Assembly (NCBI GenBank): GCA_026710565.1
Contig: JAPOQV010000527.1
Location: forward strand, 1 to 13,137
DNA length: 13,137 nt
Source of the DNA: Spirochaetaceae bacterium
GTDB taxonomy: Bacteria > Spirochaetota > Spirochaetia > SZUA-6 > Bin103
Reading direction: 5' to 3'
The position numbers and the translations under genes are program-made. Of this stretch, positions 1 through 7,071 are shown piece after piece (the stretch's first letter is position 1; each line of letters opens with the position of its first letter). Below the pieces are notes generated by a model. The model was given only the letters and a program-made list of their open reading frames with translations. It was not told the origin of the DNA and ran no database searches.

Positions 1-1092
1 CGGGAGCAGGCTGCGCCCCGGCGATCCGGGCAGCGGCGGCCCGCCCATCGCGTCCGCCAGCGTGGCGGCCACGTCGACGGCGCTGACGACGTTCGCGCAG
101 CGGCGCCCGGCCGCCACAACGCCCGGCCAGGAGACGATGAGCGGCACCCGGATCGACTCCTCGTAGAACACGTGCTTCCACCACAGGCCGTGCTCGCCGA
201 GCATGTCGCCGTGGTCGGAGGTGTAGACCACCAGGCAGCGCTCCCGGAGGCCGTTGGCGTCGAGCGCGGCAAACACCTGACCGACCAGTTCATCCACGCG
301 CGTCACCAGGCCCCAGTAGGCGGCGCGGGCGCGCTCCTGCTCGGCGGCGCCGACCTCCTCGATGCCGGTGGCCGACCGCCACGCCCAGATGTATGGGTGC
401 AGCCCCTCCGAGAACGGCTCCGGATGGTGCGGCGGCGGCACGCGCCCCGCGTACCGGTCGAAGTCCTGCCGGCGCGCCACGTACGGCGGATGCGGCAGCA
501 TCAGGCCGACGCTCAGGCAGAACGGCGCCGCCTCGCCGGCCCGCCGCCTGACCCCGATCCCGTTGAGGTAGTCGACTGCGGACGCGGCCACGTACTCGCC
601 GTGGACCTGGTACGGCGACTGTCCGGCCCCGGCGTGGCGCAGGCTGATCCGCTCCGGCCCGGCGGTACCGGCCAGCGCGCCCATGTCGTGCGCGACCCCG
701 CCGAGGTAGTTGGCGGCGTGATCGCCGACCAGCCGGTCGACGTAGCCGTGCAACTGGTCGGGACCGACTGAGTGCATGCGGCCGATCAGCACCGGACGGT
801 GCCCGGCCGCCCCCATGGCGTGCGCGATCGTCGGGGTGTCGGAGGGCAGCATGTGGTCGTTCGTCCACACCCCGTTCTGGTGCGGATGGCGCCCCGTGAG
901 CATGGACATCCGGGACGGCACGCAGATCGGCGACGTGCAGTACGCCGCGTCGAACGCCGTGCCGGCAGCCGCCAGGGCATCCAGGTGAGGCGTGCTCACG
1001 ACGGCGTCGCCATAGCAGCCGGTGACGAACGGGTTGTGCTGGTCGGTGTGGATGTAGAGCAGGTCCGGGATCGGCGGCCGGGTGCGAGCCAT
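1..1092 (-). CDS. Type I sulfatase (arylsulfatase/alkaline phosphatase superfamily), C-terminus cut by window edge
   Basis: The frame is open from the ATG at 1092-1090 to base 1, giving 364 residues without a stop, so the C-terminus lies outside the window. Near the N-terminus is H-T-D-Q-H (residues 15-19), the usual first metal-ligand region of sulfatases. Residues 57-61 read C-V-P-S-R, the C-x-P-S-R signature whose Cys is converted to formylglycine by an FGE or anaerobic maturase. Residues 292-304 read S-D-H-G-D-M-L-G-E-H-G-L-W, the second metal site, followed by K306 after the W-W pair. Family members hydrolyse sulfate esters of glycans or small molecules; the substrate cannot be told from this sequence. 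There is no obvious signal peptide at this start, so the enzyme may be cytoplasmic. The Shine-Dalgarno is weak (GGAG about 13 nt upstream). The gene is divergent from the higBA pair. Confidence 0.93.
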   Translation of the reverse strand, partial: MARTRPPIPDLLYIHTDQHNPFVTGCYGDAVVSTPHLDALAAAGTAFDAAYCTSPICVPSRMSMLTGRHPHQNGVWTNDHMLPSDTPTIAHAMGAAGHRPVLIGRMHSVGPDQLHGYVDRLVGDHAANYLGGVAHDMGALAGTAGPERISLRHAGAGQSPYQVHGEYVAASAVDYLNGIGVRRRAGEAAPFCLSVGLMLPHPPYVARRQDFDRYAGRVPPPHHPEPFSEGLHPYIWAWRSATGIEEVGAAEQERARAAYWGLVTRVDELVGQVFAALDANGLRERCLVVYTSDHGDMLGEHGLWWKHVFYEESIRVPLIVSWPGVVAAGRRCANVVSAVDVAATLADAMGGPPLPGSPGRSLLP

Positions 1093-1184
1093 GTGGCGCG
1101 ATCTTACGCTCCGCTGATGCGCGTGCATATCTGAAGGTGCCGGAACTGAGATGTCAGCCAGCAACGCCTGCAAGGCTGTAGAAG

Positions 1185-1253
1185 CTTTGTCGGTACAAGG
1201 AGCCACGCTATCCGAAGCAGGAAGCAGCTTGCCGTCGCGAACGGTGTTACCGT
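1185..1253. promoter_or_regulatory. Possible higBA promoter/operator region with two small inverted repeats
   Basis: Between the divergent sulfatase and higB lie two short inverted repeats. One is CTTTGT-cggt-ACAAGG at 1185-1200, with one G:T wobble. The other is ACGGT-gtt-ACCGT at 1241-1253, ending 11 bp before the proposed higB start. HigA-type antitoxins commonly bind palindromes over their own promoter, so these are candidate operators. A weak sigma-70-like pair can be drawn as TTGCCG (1229-1234) with TACGCT (1253-1258, 18-bp spacing). That would place transcription start very near the GTG at 1265, consistent with the lack of a Shine-Dalgarno there. The region is otherwise empty. The assignment is an inference from position and symmetry. 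Confidence 0.3.
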
Positions 1254-1264
1254 ACGCTCACATC

Positions 1265-1555
1265 GTGATCGTTCGCTCTGTCCGCCACCGCGGCTTGCGC
1301 CGACTGCTTGAGCACGACAACCCTCGGTTCCTGCGGCAGGATCTGGTCAACCGCGTGCGTAACATCCTGACGGCGCTGATCCTGGCCGAACATGTGGACG
1401 GGTTCATTGCCGATGCTCCGCCCGGATGGCGTGTCCATCGGCTCCTCGGCGACCGGCAAGGCGAATGGAGCGTATCGGTATCAGGCAATTGGCGGATCAC
1501 CTTTGTCGAGGAAGCAGGATACATAGACCGCTTGAACTTGGAGGACTATCACTGA
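1265..1555 (+). CDS. higB: HigB/RelE-family toxin of a type II toxin-antitoxin system
   Basis: The 96-residue protein (from GTG 1265) aligns by eye along its whole length with HigB-type RelE-fold mRNA interferases. It starts M-I-V-R-S-V-R-H-R-G-L-R-R. Its C-terminal half carries the core W-R-V-H-R-L-x-G-D-R-x-G-x-W-S-V-x-V-S-G-N-W-R-I-T-F (about residues 55-80) and it ends in L-E-D-Y-H, as usual. Family toxins cleave mRNA at the ribosome. The frame is open back to an ATG at 1151, but that extra 38-residue stretch has no resemblance to HigB, and family members are about 92-96 aa, so I prefer the GTG. No good Shine-Dalgarno precedes it. The stop codon shares its last base with the antitoxin start, indicating translational coupling. 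Base composition is visibly less GC-rich than the flanking genes, which fits acquisition by transfer. Confidence 0.88.
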   Translation: MIVRSVRHRGLRRLLEHDNPRFLRQDLVNRVRNILTALILAEHVDGFIADAPPGWRVHRLLGDRQGEWSVSVSGNWRITFVEEAGYIDRLNLEDYH

Positions 1556-1860
1556 TGGCTGACAACGGAATCAGCGTGAACATGACGCCGCCGCACCCGG
1601 GCGACTTCATCCGCACGGAGGTAATCGAGGAGTTGGGGCTGACCATAACAAAGGCGGCCGGGATTCTCGGTGTTCGTCGGGCGACGCTCTCGGACCTGTT
1701 GAACGGTGGCGCTTCTCTGTCTCCGGAGATGGCACTGCGCATCGAGAAGGCTTTTGGCATCGGCATGGACATGTTGCTGCGCATGCAGGCATGGCGCGAT
1801 GCCTCACAGATGCGCGCTCGCGCGAGTGAAATAGCAGTGCGGCGCTATGAGCCGGCGTGA
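1555..1860 (+). CDS. higA: HigA-family antitoxin, XRE helix-turn-helix
   Basis: The product has 101 residues. It begins at ATG 1555, overlapping the higB TGA by one base. The N-terminal P-P-H-P-G-D-F-I-R (residues 12-20) is the characteristic HigA/VapI opening. A helix-turn-helix follows at about residues 30-55 (T-I-T-K-A-A-G-I-L-G-V then R-A-T-L-S-D-L-L-N-G). After it comes the family's L-S-P-E-M-A-L-R-I-E-K-A-F-G (about 55-68) and M-D-M-L-L-R-M-Q segment. The toxin-first gene order is typical of higBA. The protein should neutralise HigB and, with it, repress their common promoter. The frame is open further upstream inside higB, but the coupling overlap and family length decide the start. 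Confidence 0.9.
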   Translation: MADNGISVNMTPPHPGDFIRTEVIEELGLTITKAAGILGVRRATLSDLLNGGASLSPEMALRIEKAFGIGMDMLLRMQAWRDASQMRARASEIAVRRYEPA

Positions 1861-3668
1861 CTACCGTGGCCGCTGCCGATAGAGTCGAGGTGATGGCCGC
1901 ATCCCTCGACCTGTACGGCGACCGATGGCTGAGCCGCAGCCCCACGTACCTCAGCGCCATGGAGCGCTGCACCCCGGCGGGGGCGCTGTCAGCCGGCTCC
2001 GCCCACGGCCGCTGGCGCCTGCTCCCGTACCGAAGCGCGCCGCTGTCCGGCACGGCGATCGTCGCCGGCCAGGAGACCGAGGCGCCGCCGGTGCGGCTGG
2101 CCGTGAACGCCCGCGGCTGGCACGCCGTCTCCATCGGCGCGTGGCGCCTGAAGTGCTGGTACTTCGGGCTGCACGACGACGCCGGCGCCGCGCAACTGCT
2201 GGTGCGCTTCGCCGGCGATCCGACCTTCTCCATCCTGCACCTGCCGACGCAGCCGTTCCCCCGCGATCCGGTCGCCGACTGGCACAAGCACACCGGCGGC
2301 GAGGAGCTGTCCGAGTGCTTCTGGCAGGTGGCCGAGCTGAACGGCGCCGACCTGGAGTTCGCTCAGGCCCAGTGGCTGGAGACCACCTACGGCGGGGAGG
2401 AGCACACCCGCTGCGCCATGGCCAGCGTCGCCTACGTGAAGCTGGTGCCGCTCACCGAGTCCGAGGTGCACCGCTTCACGGCCGAGCGCGCGGCTCCCGC
2501 GCTGCCTCTGTACGGCCATGACGACGTGGTCATGGCCCGCTCCAGCACCCCGGAGGAGTTGCGCCGGCACATCATCGGCTACGCCGACACCGACTTCACG
2601 CGCATCTACTGGGAAGGGGCGATGGGCGACCTGGCCTATTACTTCCGGACGCGCTACCGCACGCCCGAGGCGCCCGGCAGGGGGGATTTCCTGCGCGCCT
2701 CCGGCCGCGACGAGGCGGCCTGCTACCGGCGCTGGCGCGCGGCGGGCCACGATCCCATGCGCGTCGCCGCCGAGCAGACGCACGACCTGGGCCTGGAGTT
2801 CCACGCCTGCCACCGGCTGGGCGGCTTTCACCTGCCGCCGCCGCACGACTACTACGATCACGGCGACACCCTCTACGCCCGCCACCAGGAGTGGCGCGGA
2901 CGCGATCGCGCCGGCAACCCGAGCCCGCTGCTGTCGTTCTCCTACCCGGAGGTGCGCGGCCACGTGGTGGAGATGTTCCGGGAGATGACCGCCTACGGTA
3001 TCGACGGCATCTGCCTGCTGTTCAACCGGCGCCATCCGATCGTGGAGTACGAGCCGCCGCTGATCGACGGCTTCCGCGAGCAGCACGGCGCCGACCCCCG
3101 CGACCTGGCGCCGGACGACCCGGCGTGGCTGCGCTACCGCGCCGGCGTGCTCACCGGCTTCCTGCGCGAGCTGCGCGCGGCGCTGGACCTGCCGGTCACG
3201 GCCATCGTCATGAGCGGCGAGGCCGAGAACCTGGCCAACGGCCTGGACCCGGCCGCATGGCTGGCCGCCGGCCTGGTGGACACCCTGGTGCCGTTCACGG
3301 ACCTGCCGGAGCTCAACATGAGCGCCCACCCCTGGCGCGACCCGCGCGCGCTGGCGCCGTACAACCGTCTCACCGCGGGGAGCGGCTGCCGGCTGGCTCC
3401 CTGCATCGACCACGGCGGCATGGATCCCGCGGTGTTGCGCCGCGCCGCCGCCGGCCTGGCCGCGCAGGGCGCGGACGCGCTGTTCTTCTGGAACGGGATG
3501 GTGGAGCCGCTCATCCACTACGGACCGGCGTGGACCGCGGCCCGGAATCTCGGGCACCTCGACCAGATCGCCGCCTGGCAGCGTGCCGGCGAGCCGCCGC
3601 TGGACGCGCCGGTCATCGACCTGGACATGCTCGGCGACTGGGACTGCCGCTACGTGACGCCGGCGTAG
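1857..3668 (+). CDS. Putative family-10-like glycosyl hydrolase, TIM-barrel protein with N-terminal beta domain
   Basis: The product is up to 603 residues from GTG 1857, which overlaps the higA stop as GTGA. ATG 1893 (residue 13) is an equally plausible start; neither has an ideally spaced Shine-Dalgarno. Residues about 20-200 are beta-rich with many aromatic residues, resembling a carbohydrate-binding or jelly-roll domain. Residues about 235-560 look like a TIM barrel: A-H-D-L-G-L-E-F-H-A-like strand ends near 308-319, P-E-V-R-x-H-V-V-E-M-F-R-E-M then Y-G-I-D-G-I-C-L-L-F-N (364-390), and L-V-D-T-L-V-P-F (473-480). This pattern resembles the GHL10/DUF187 glycosyl hydrolase-like proteins common in planctomycetes and relatives. 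Acidic candidates include E314, D383 and E455, but I cannot assign catalytic residues. There is no signal peptide at either start. The function is a family-level inference; the substrate is unknown. Confidence 0.7.
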   Translation: MTTVAAADRVEVMAASLDLYGDRWLSRSPTYLSAMERCTPAGALSAGSAHGRWRLLPYRSAPLSGTAIVAGQETEAPPVRLAVNARGWHAVSIGAWRLKCWYFGLHDDAGAAQLLVRFAGDPTFSILHLPTQPFPRDPVADWHKHTGGEELSECFWQVAELNGADLEFAQAQWLETTYGGEEHTRCAMASVAYVKLVPLTESEVHRFTAERAAPALPLYGHDDVVMARSSTPEELRRHIIGYADTDFTRIYWEGAMGDLAYYFRTRYRTPEAPGRGDFLRASGRDEAACYRRWRAAGHDPMRVAAEQTHDLGLEFHACHRLGGFHLPPPHDYYDHGDTLYARHQEWRGRDRAGNPSPLLSFSYPEVRGHVVEMFREMTAYGIDGICLLFNRRHPIVEYEPPLIDGFREQHGADPRDLAPDDPAWLRYRAGVLTGFLRELRAALDLPVTAIVMSGEAENLANGLDPAAWLAAGLVDTLVPFTDLPELNMSAHPWRDPRALAPYNRLTAGSGCRLAPCIDHGGMDPAVLRRAAAGLAAQGADALFFWNGMVEPLIHYGPAWTAARNLGHLDQIAAWQRAGEPPLDAPVIDLDMLGDWDCRYVTPA

Positions 3669-3771
3669 GGCGGCGCGCGGCGATGGAATGCTCCTCGTAT
3701 GGACTCACCCGAACTCCACGCAATGCGCGCAACGGCAAGATCCGGGCGTACAGGAATGCTCGCGGCCGTGG

Positions 3772-4770
3772 CTACGACCCCGCGCGGCTCACGCGGGCCA
3801 GGAAGTCGGCAGTCGTGGCGCAGTCCACGATCCACTCCCCCGCTTCGGCGAAGCGATCCGCGTCGGTCGCGCCGGCGAGCAACGCCGACAGCCGCGCCGC
3901 CGCCGCCGGACCGAACCGGCGCTCCGCCAAACGGTGCAGCAACGCCCTCTGTCGTTCGATCCCCTGTTCGATCCCTTGCTCAATCCCCCGTTCGATGCCC
4001 TGCTCCAGGATTTCCGCTCCCCAGCGATCGATCTTCTCCGCCAACACGGCGCTCACCTCCTCGTACTCGCGGATCGACGGCAACTCCACGCCCCACTTCC
4101 GGCCCAGGACGCCGAGCCACAGGTCGAAGCTCCTCGTCAGGCCCGGCTCGCCCGTTGTCGCAAGCCATTCGCCCAACTCCCGCACGCGCTCCGGCAACGC
4201 GCCCGCCTGCTCACTCTGCTCCACCTCCGCCACCCATCGCAGCAGGTTGGCTCGCGGCAGATCATCCGCCTTCACCGCCACCAGATCAACCACGTCGTAG
4301 CTCGCAGCGAGCTGCGCCGGACCGTCCTGCTCCGTCCGCTGCACCAGCCCGGCCAGCGTCAGCGGCGCGTCCCACCGCGTGTCGCCGTTGTGCACCACCA
4401 CCTGCAGCACCGGATCGGCCCGATCGCCCTTGCTCCACGTGGTGCGGTCACGGTACAGCCGCTGGTAGAGCAGGCTGGTGTAGTTCAGGAACCGCAACGG
4501 CATCGAGTAGTCGACGCTCGACTGATGCTCGATCACCACGTGCAGCGTCTGCACCTCGCCGTGGCCGTCGCTCCGGTCGATCGACCAGACCACATCGCCG
4601 AGCCGCCGGCGCAGTTCGTCGGTGACGTTCTCGGTGGCGCCGTCGCGCAGGGTGGCGAAGTCGAGCGCCTCGGCCCAGCCGGCGGGGCGCTGCGGGGCGA
4701 TGAACCCGATGAGCAGGTCCCTGGCGATGCGCTGGTGGGTGAGCAGTCGTTTGTATGCCGGGTCGTCCAT
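3772..4770 (-). CDS. Rpn/YhgA-family PD-(D/E)XK nuclease (recombination-promoting nuclease, 'putative transposase')
   Basis: The product has 332 residues from ATG 4770, chosen because GGAG sits about 6 nt upstream. An in-frame GTG at 4791 would add seven residues. The N-terminus (D-D-P-A-Y-K-R-L-L, then R-D-L-L) matches the Rpn opening D-x-x-F-K-x-L-x...A-R-D-F-L. A PD-(D/E)XK core is visible: D59 in G-D-V-V-W, then E81-x-Q83 in V-V-I-E-H-Q-S-S, followed by P-L-R-F-L-N-Y. Rpn proteins are Mg-dependent DNA endonucleases that raise RecA-independent recombination. Residues 256-272 are a run of G-I-E-Q/G-I-E-R units encoded by a 12-bp tandem repeat, then a terminal helical tail, as in many family members. 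The gene is convergent with the glycosidase-like gene and divergent from the SRPBCC gene. Confidence 0.88.
   Translation of the reverse strand: MDDPAYKRLLTHQRIARDLLIGFIAPQRPAGWAEALDFATLRDGATENVTDELRRRLGDVVWSIDRSDGHGEVQTLHVVIEHQSSVDYSMPLRFLNYTSLLYQRLYRDRTTWSKGDRADPVLQVVVHNGDTRWDAPLTLAGLVQRTEQDGPAQLAASYDVVDLVAVKADDLPRANLLRWVAEVEQSEQAGALPERVRELGEWLATTGEPGLTRSFDLWLGVLGRKWGVELPSIREYEEVSAVLAEKIDRWGAEILEQGIERGIEQGIEQGIERQRALLHRLAERRFGPAAAARLSALLAGATDADRFAEAGEWIVDCATTADFLARVSRAGS
3954..4001 (-). repeat. Four 12-bp tandem repeats inside the Rpn gene
   Basis: Four imperfect 12-bp units start at 3954, 3966, 3978 and 3990, with plus-strand consensus close to GTTCGATCCCCT. Read on the minus strand each encodes four residues of a G-I-E-Q/R pattern. 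A unit length divisible by three keeps the frame when copy number changes by slippage. Such E-Q-G-I repeats near the C-terminus are a familiar feature of Rpn proteins. Confidence 0.9.
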
Positions 4771-4819
4771 GATTCGCTCCGGATCGAGCACACCTGCGGC
4801 AACCGTGTCGGCGAGGTGC

Positions 4820-4838
4820 CCGTTACTACGGATAACGG
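4820..4838. promoter_or_regulatory. Inverted repeat upstream of the Rpn gene, possible promoter/operator element
   Basis: CCGTTA (4820-4825) and TAACGG (4833-4838) form perfect 6-bp arms around a 7-nt spacer. They sit 50 bp upstream of the Rpn ATG, in the 215-bp divergent gap between it and the SRPBCC gene. Position and symmetry suggest a protein-binding site; no recognised regulator motif was identified. The remainder of the gap shows only a weak -10-like TAGACT (preceded by TGTGC, near 4910) toward the SRPBCC gene. Confidence 0.3.
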
Positions 4839-4985
4839 CCTCGGAGTCAGCGGCGCTTCAGTGCCGGTGTGCCGGTATCGGACCGTCGGCGACTCTCCGT
4901 GCGTGTGCTAGACTGGCCGAGCCCGGCAGCGCAGGCAGCCTGTGGCTACTCGTTCCTCGTCCGACCACCACCAAAGAGGATGGCA

Positions 4986-5411
4986 ATGCCCGAGTCCTTC
5001 GAGACGTCAGACGTCATACTGGCCACGCCGAAGCGCATCTACGAGGCTTGGCTGGACAGCGAGGAGCACACGAACATGACGGGCGGGAGAGCCGAGGTTT
5101 CGGCCGAGCCGGGCGCCTCATTCACCGCCTGGGACGGCTCCATCACCGGGGTCAACCTGGAGCTTTCGCCGTACCGCCGCATCATTCAGTCGTGGCGCTC
5201 GTCCCGGTTTCCCGAGGGCGTCCCCGATTCCCGCCTGGAGGTCGAGCTCGTCCGCACAAGAGACCAGCTTGCCGGCATCACCGCCACCATCAAGCACTCC
5301 AACCTCCCGGACGGACAGGGTGACGCGTACAGGAAGGGCTGGTCCGAGAACTACTTCGAGCCCATGAAACGCTACTTCGCCCAGGGCAACAACCGTTACA
5401 TGCGGCCGTAG
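4986..5411 (+). CDS. SRPBCC-domain (AHSA1/START-like) protein
   Basis: The product has 141 residues from ATG 4986. The start is set by AAGAGGA at 4974-4980 with 5-nt spacing; a second in-frame ATG at 4980 overlaps that Shine-Dalgarno and is unlikely. The sequence fits the AHSA1-type SRPBCC fold: S-D-V-I-L-A-T-P-K-R-I-Y-E-A-W-L-D (8-24), H-T-N-M-T-G-G (28-34), a W-D-G-S-I-T-G strand turn (49-55), P-Y-R-R-I-I-Q-S-W-R (62-71). It closes with the long C-terminal helix G-W-S-E-N-Y-F-E-P-M-K-R-Y-F (118-131). Family members bind hydrophobic ligands in a deep cavity or act with partner proteins; no ligand can be inferred. It is cytoplasmic, with no signal. It ends 8 bp before the FG-GAP gene, so the two are probably co-transcribed. 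Confidence 0.85.
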   Translation: MPESFETSDVILATPKRIYEAWLDSEEHTNMTGGRAEVSAEPGASFTAWDGSITGVNLELSPYRRIIQSWRSSRFPEGVPDSRLEVELVRTRDQLAGITATIKHSNLPDGQGDAYRKGWSENYFEPMKRYFAQGNNRYMRP

Positions 5412-5419
5412 TCGAAGCG

Positions 5420-6544
5420 GTGGCCGAGTTTATACGATTCACCGAACGGCTCGTTTCGTCGGAGTTCAGATACGCCTTCGCCGTCTCCGCCGCCGACCTG
5501 ACCGGCAGCCGCAGCCTGGACCTGATAGCCACCGACGCCGATCGGGGCCTCTACTGGTTCGAGAACGACGGCGCCGGCAACTTCACCCGGCACGTCGTCC
5601 ACCTGCGGACCAACGAGCTGCTGGAGCGACACGCCGTAGCCGACGTCAACGGCGACGGGAAGCCGGAGATCGTGTGCGTCGACAACCTCAACGGCTGCCT
5701 GCTGTCGTTCGGCTTCGACGGCGACCCACGGGACCCCCGCTCGTGGCGCCAGAGCTACATCACGGAGGGCGGCATCCCCGGCGCCTACGACGTGGCCATT
5801 GCCGATCTCGACGGCGACGGAGACCTGGACGTGGCCGGCTCCGGTTGGCGCATCAGCAACCAGCTCGTCTGGTTCGAGAACCGCGGCGGTGCCTGGGTCA
5901 AGCACGTGATCGACGACGACGCGCCGGAGGCCCGGGCCGCGTGCGCCGCCGACGTCGACGGCAACGGACTCATCGACCTGGTGGGCACGGCGTCGAAGCG
6001 CGGCGAGGTGGCCTGGTACCGGAACCCCGGCACCTCCCTGGACGCGCTCTGGACGAAGCACGTCATCGACACCGCGCCAAGGCCCATCCACGGTCGCCCC
6101 GTCGACATGGACGGCGACGGGGACATCGACCTGGTGATGGCCCTCGGTTTCGATCTTCCCAAGGGCGCCGACCCGACCGGCACCCAACAGCTCGTGTGGT
6201 ACGAGAACGACGGCAGCCCCTGCATCGGCCCGTGGCCGAAGCACGTCATAGCCGAGCACTTCCCCGGCGCCTTCGAGGCGACAGCCGCGGACCTCGACGG
6301 CGACGGCCAGGTCGAGGTGGTGGCCACCGCCTGGGGAGACCGCGGGCGCGTTGCGCTCTTCAAGCACCGGGGCGACCCCAGAGGACCCTGGGACATGCAG
6401 ATACTCAAGGACAACTGGGCCCACGCCAACATGGTCATCGTGGCCGACCTGGATGGCGATGGACGGCTGGACGTGGCCGCCTGCGCCGAGCGCGGCAGCA
6501 ACGAGCTTCGCTGGTGGAGGAACGAAGGGCCTGCTACCGGGTGA
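5420..6544 (+). CDS. FG-GAP/VCBS repeat protein, probable seven-bladed beta-propeller
   Basis: The product has 374 residues from GTG 5420, 8 bp after the SRPBCC stop. Calcium-loop motifs of the D-x-D/N-G-D/N-G-x-x-D/E type begin at residues 75, 129, 178, 229, 291 and 343, with a degenerate one (D-L-T-G-S-R-S-L-D) at 26. Their 49-62-residue spacing gives seven units, the count of an integrin-alpha-like seven-bladed propeller. Each unit also carries a W-Y/F-E-N or equivalent strand and most carry K-H-V-I. Such proteins are usually exported and mediate binding or sugar-related activity. This one shows no signal peptide at the chosen start, and upstream in-frame sequence is short. The function is unknown. 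A GAAGCGG stretch just before the GTG is only a weak Shine-Dalgarno, so translation may depend on coupling to the upstream gene. A damaged copy lies at 7263-7895. Confidence 0.85.
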   Translation: MAEFIRFTERLVSSEFRYAFAVSAADLTGSRSLDLIATDADRGLYWFENDGAGNFTRHVVHLRTNELLERHAVADVNGDGKPEIVCVDNLNGCLLSFGFDGDPRDPRSWRQSYITEGGIPGAYDVAIADLDGDGDLDVAGSGWRISNQLVWFENRGGAWVKHVIDDDAPEARAACAADVDGNGLIDLVGTASKRGEVAWYRNPGTSLDALWTKHVIDTAPRPIHGRPVDMDGDGDIDLVMALGFDLPKGADPTGTQQLVWYENDGSPCIGPWPKHVIAEHFPGAFEATAADLDGDGQVEVVATAWGDRGRVALFKHRGDPRGPWDMQILKDNWAHANMVIVADLDGDGRLDVAACAERGSNELRWWRNEGPATG

Positions 6545-6545
6545 G
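5432..6545 (+). repeat. Direct repeat, full-length copy (pairs with 7263-7896)
   Basis: This is the donor-like member of a direct duplication. Bases 5432-5675 align with 7263-7506 with 7 mismatches by my count, and 6157-6545 align with 7508-7896 with about 14. The intervening 480 bp (about 5676-6155) is absent from the other copy. Homology begins 12 bp inside the gene, after the start codon, and ends one base past the TGA. The two copies are separated by 717 bp. Confidence 0.93.
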
Positions 6546-6728
6546 TCCCGGTGCGCCTCCCTTGACGTCTCGAGCGCGGCGTAAGTACTCCGGCAGCGTC
6601 CAGCATGCAGTCGCGCATCCTGACCGGCCGGGACTTCGGACGCGCGTTCTGGGGCGGCGTCGTCCCGCCGACGCCGAGTTCGACGGACTGTGGGCCGGGA
6701 TGCACAGCAGGGGCCGGCACAATCGGCG
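6545..6728. other. Intergenic stretch with no recognisable gene
   Basis: These 184 bp lie between the convergent ends of the FG-GAP gene and the XRE antitoxin gene. Short open frames exist on both strands but none has a recognisable product or a convincing Shine-Dalgarno, and I see no T-tailed hairpin. It may be degraded sequence belonging to the rearranged patch. Confidence 0.5.
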
Positions 6729-7067
6729 TCAGGTGGGCTCGGTGGCGGCGACGCGGAGTTTTCCGCCGTCGGCCGAACGCGGCCGGCGGATGACGATGTC
6801 GATATCGCGCCCAAGCGTGGTCATCAGGCGGAACAGGCGCTCCAGCGAGTACTCGCGGAAGTCGCCGCGCAGGAGCCGCGACACGTCGGGCTGGGACAGG
6901 CCGAGCAGACGCGCGGCCTCCGTCTGGGTCATACCGCGCTCGCGCACGATGGTGTCGATGCGGCTCACGAGCTCGGCCTTCAGCAGATGCGCATCGGCGT
7001 CCGGGAGGTCGATATCGGCGAAGACGTTGCCGCTGCCGCGTTCGACGGTGATGTCGGTGGTGTTCAT
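6729..7067 (-). CDS. XRE-family antitoxin (helix-turn-helix), partner of a Gp49/RelE-like toxin
   Basis: The product has 112 residues from ATG 7067. A strong GGAGGA (7080-7075 on the minus strand) lies 7 nt upstream and also encodes the last two glycines of the toxin remnant. The N-terminal G-S-G-N-V-F-A-D-I-D-L-P-D-A-D (11-25) is characteristic of antitoxins paired with phage Gp49-like HigB toxins. The helix-turn-helix spans about residues 46-70 (M-T-Q-T-E-A-A-R-L-L-G-L-S-Q-P-D-V-S-R-L-L). The role expected from the family is neutralising the toxin and autorepressing. The upstream toxin gene is beheaded, so this is now an orphan antitoxin, intact in frame. The promoter that once drove toxin and antitoxin is not visible; the DNA upstream is now the duplicated FG-GAP segment. 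Confidence 0.85.
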   Translation of the reverse strand: MNTTDITVERGSGNVFADIDLPDADAHLLKAELVSRIDTIVRERGMTQTEAARLLGLSQPDVSRLLRGDFREYSLERLFRLMTTLGRDIDIVIRRPRSADGGKLRVAATEPT

Positions 7068-7071
7068 CAGT

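Noticed and set aside
1151..1264. N-terminal extension of higB from ATG 1151
   Set aside because: The 38 extra residues have no counterpart in the toxin family, and the conserved core begins at the GTG at 1265.
1989..3557. 522-residue open frame on the minus strand
   Set aside because: It lies antisense to the glycosidase-like gene in high-GC DNA, with low-complexity V/A/G/R composition and no recognisable motif; the plus frame has clear domain structure.
3954..4001. Possible CRISPR-like array
   Set aside because: The 12-bp units are contiguous with no spacers and lie in frame inside the Rpn coding sequence.
3688..4911. 407-residue plus-strand open frame rich in R, H, P and Q
   Set aside because: It is the antisense shadow of the Rpn gene, whose minus-strand product matches a known family along its length.
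5396..6814. 472-residue minus-strand open frame
   Set aside because: It is antisense to the FG-GAP gene; its apparent repeats only mirror the propeller repeats of the true strand.
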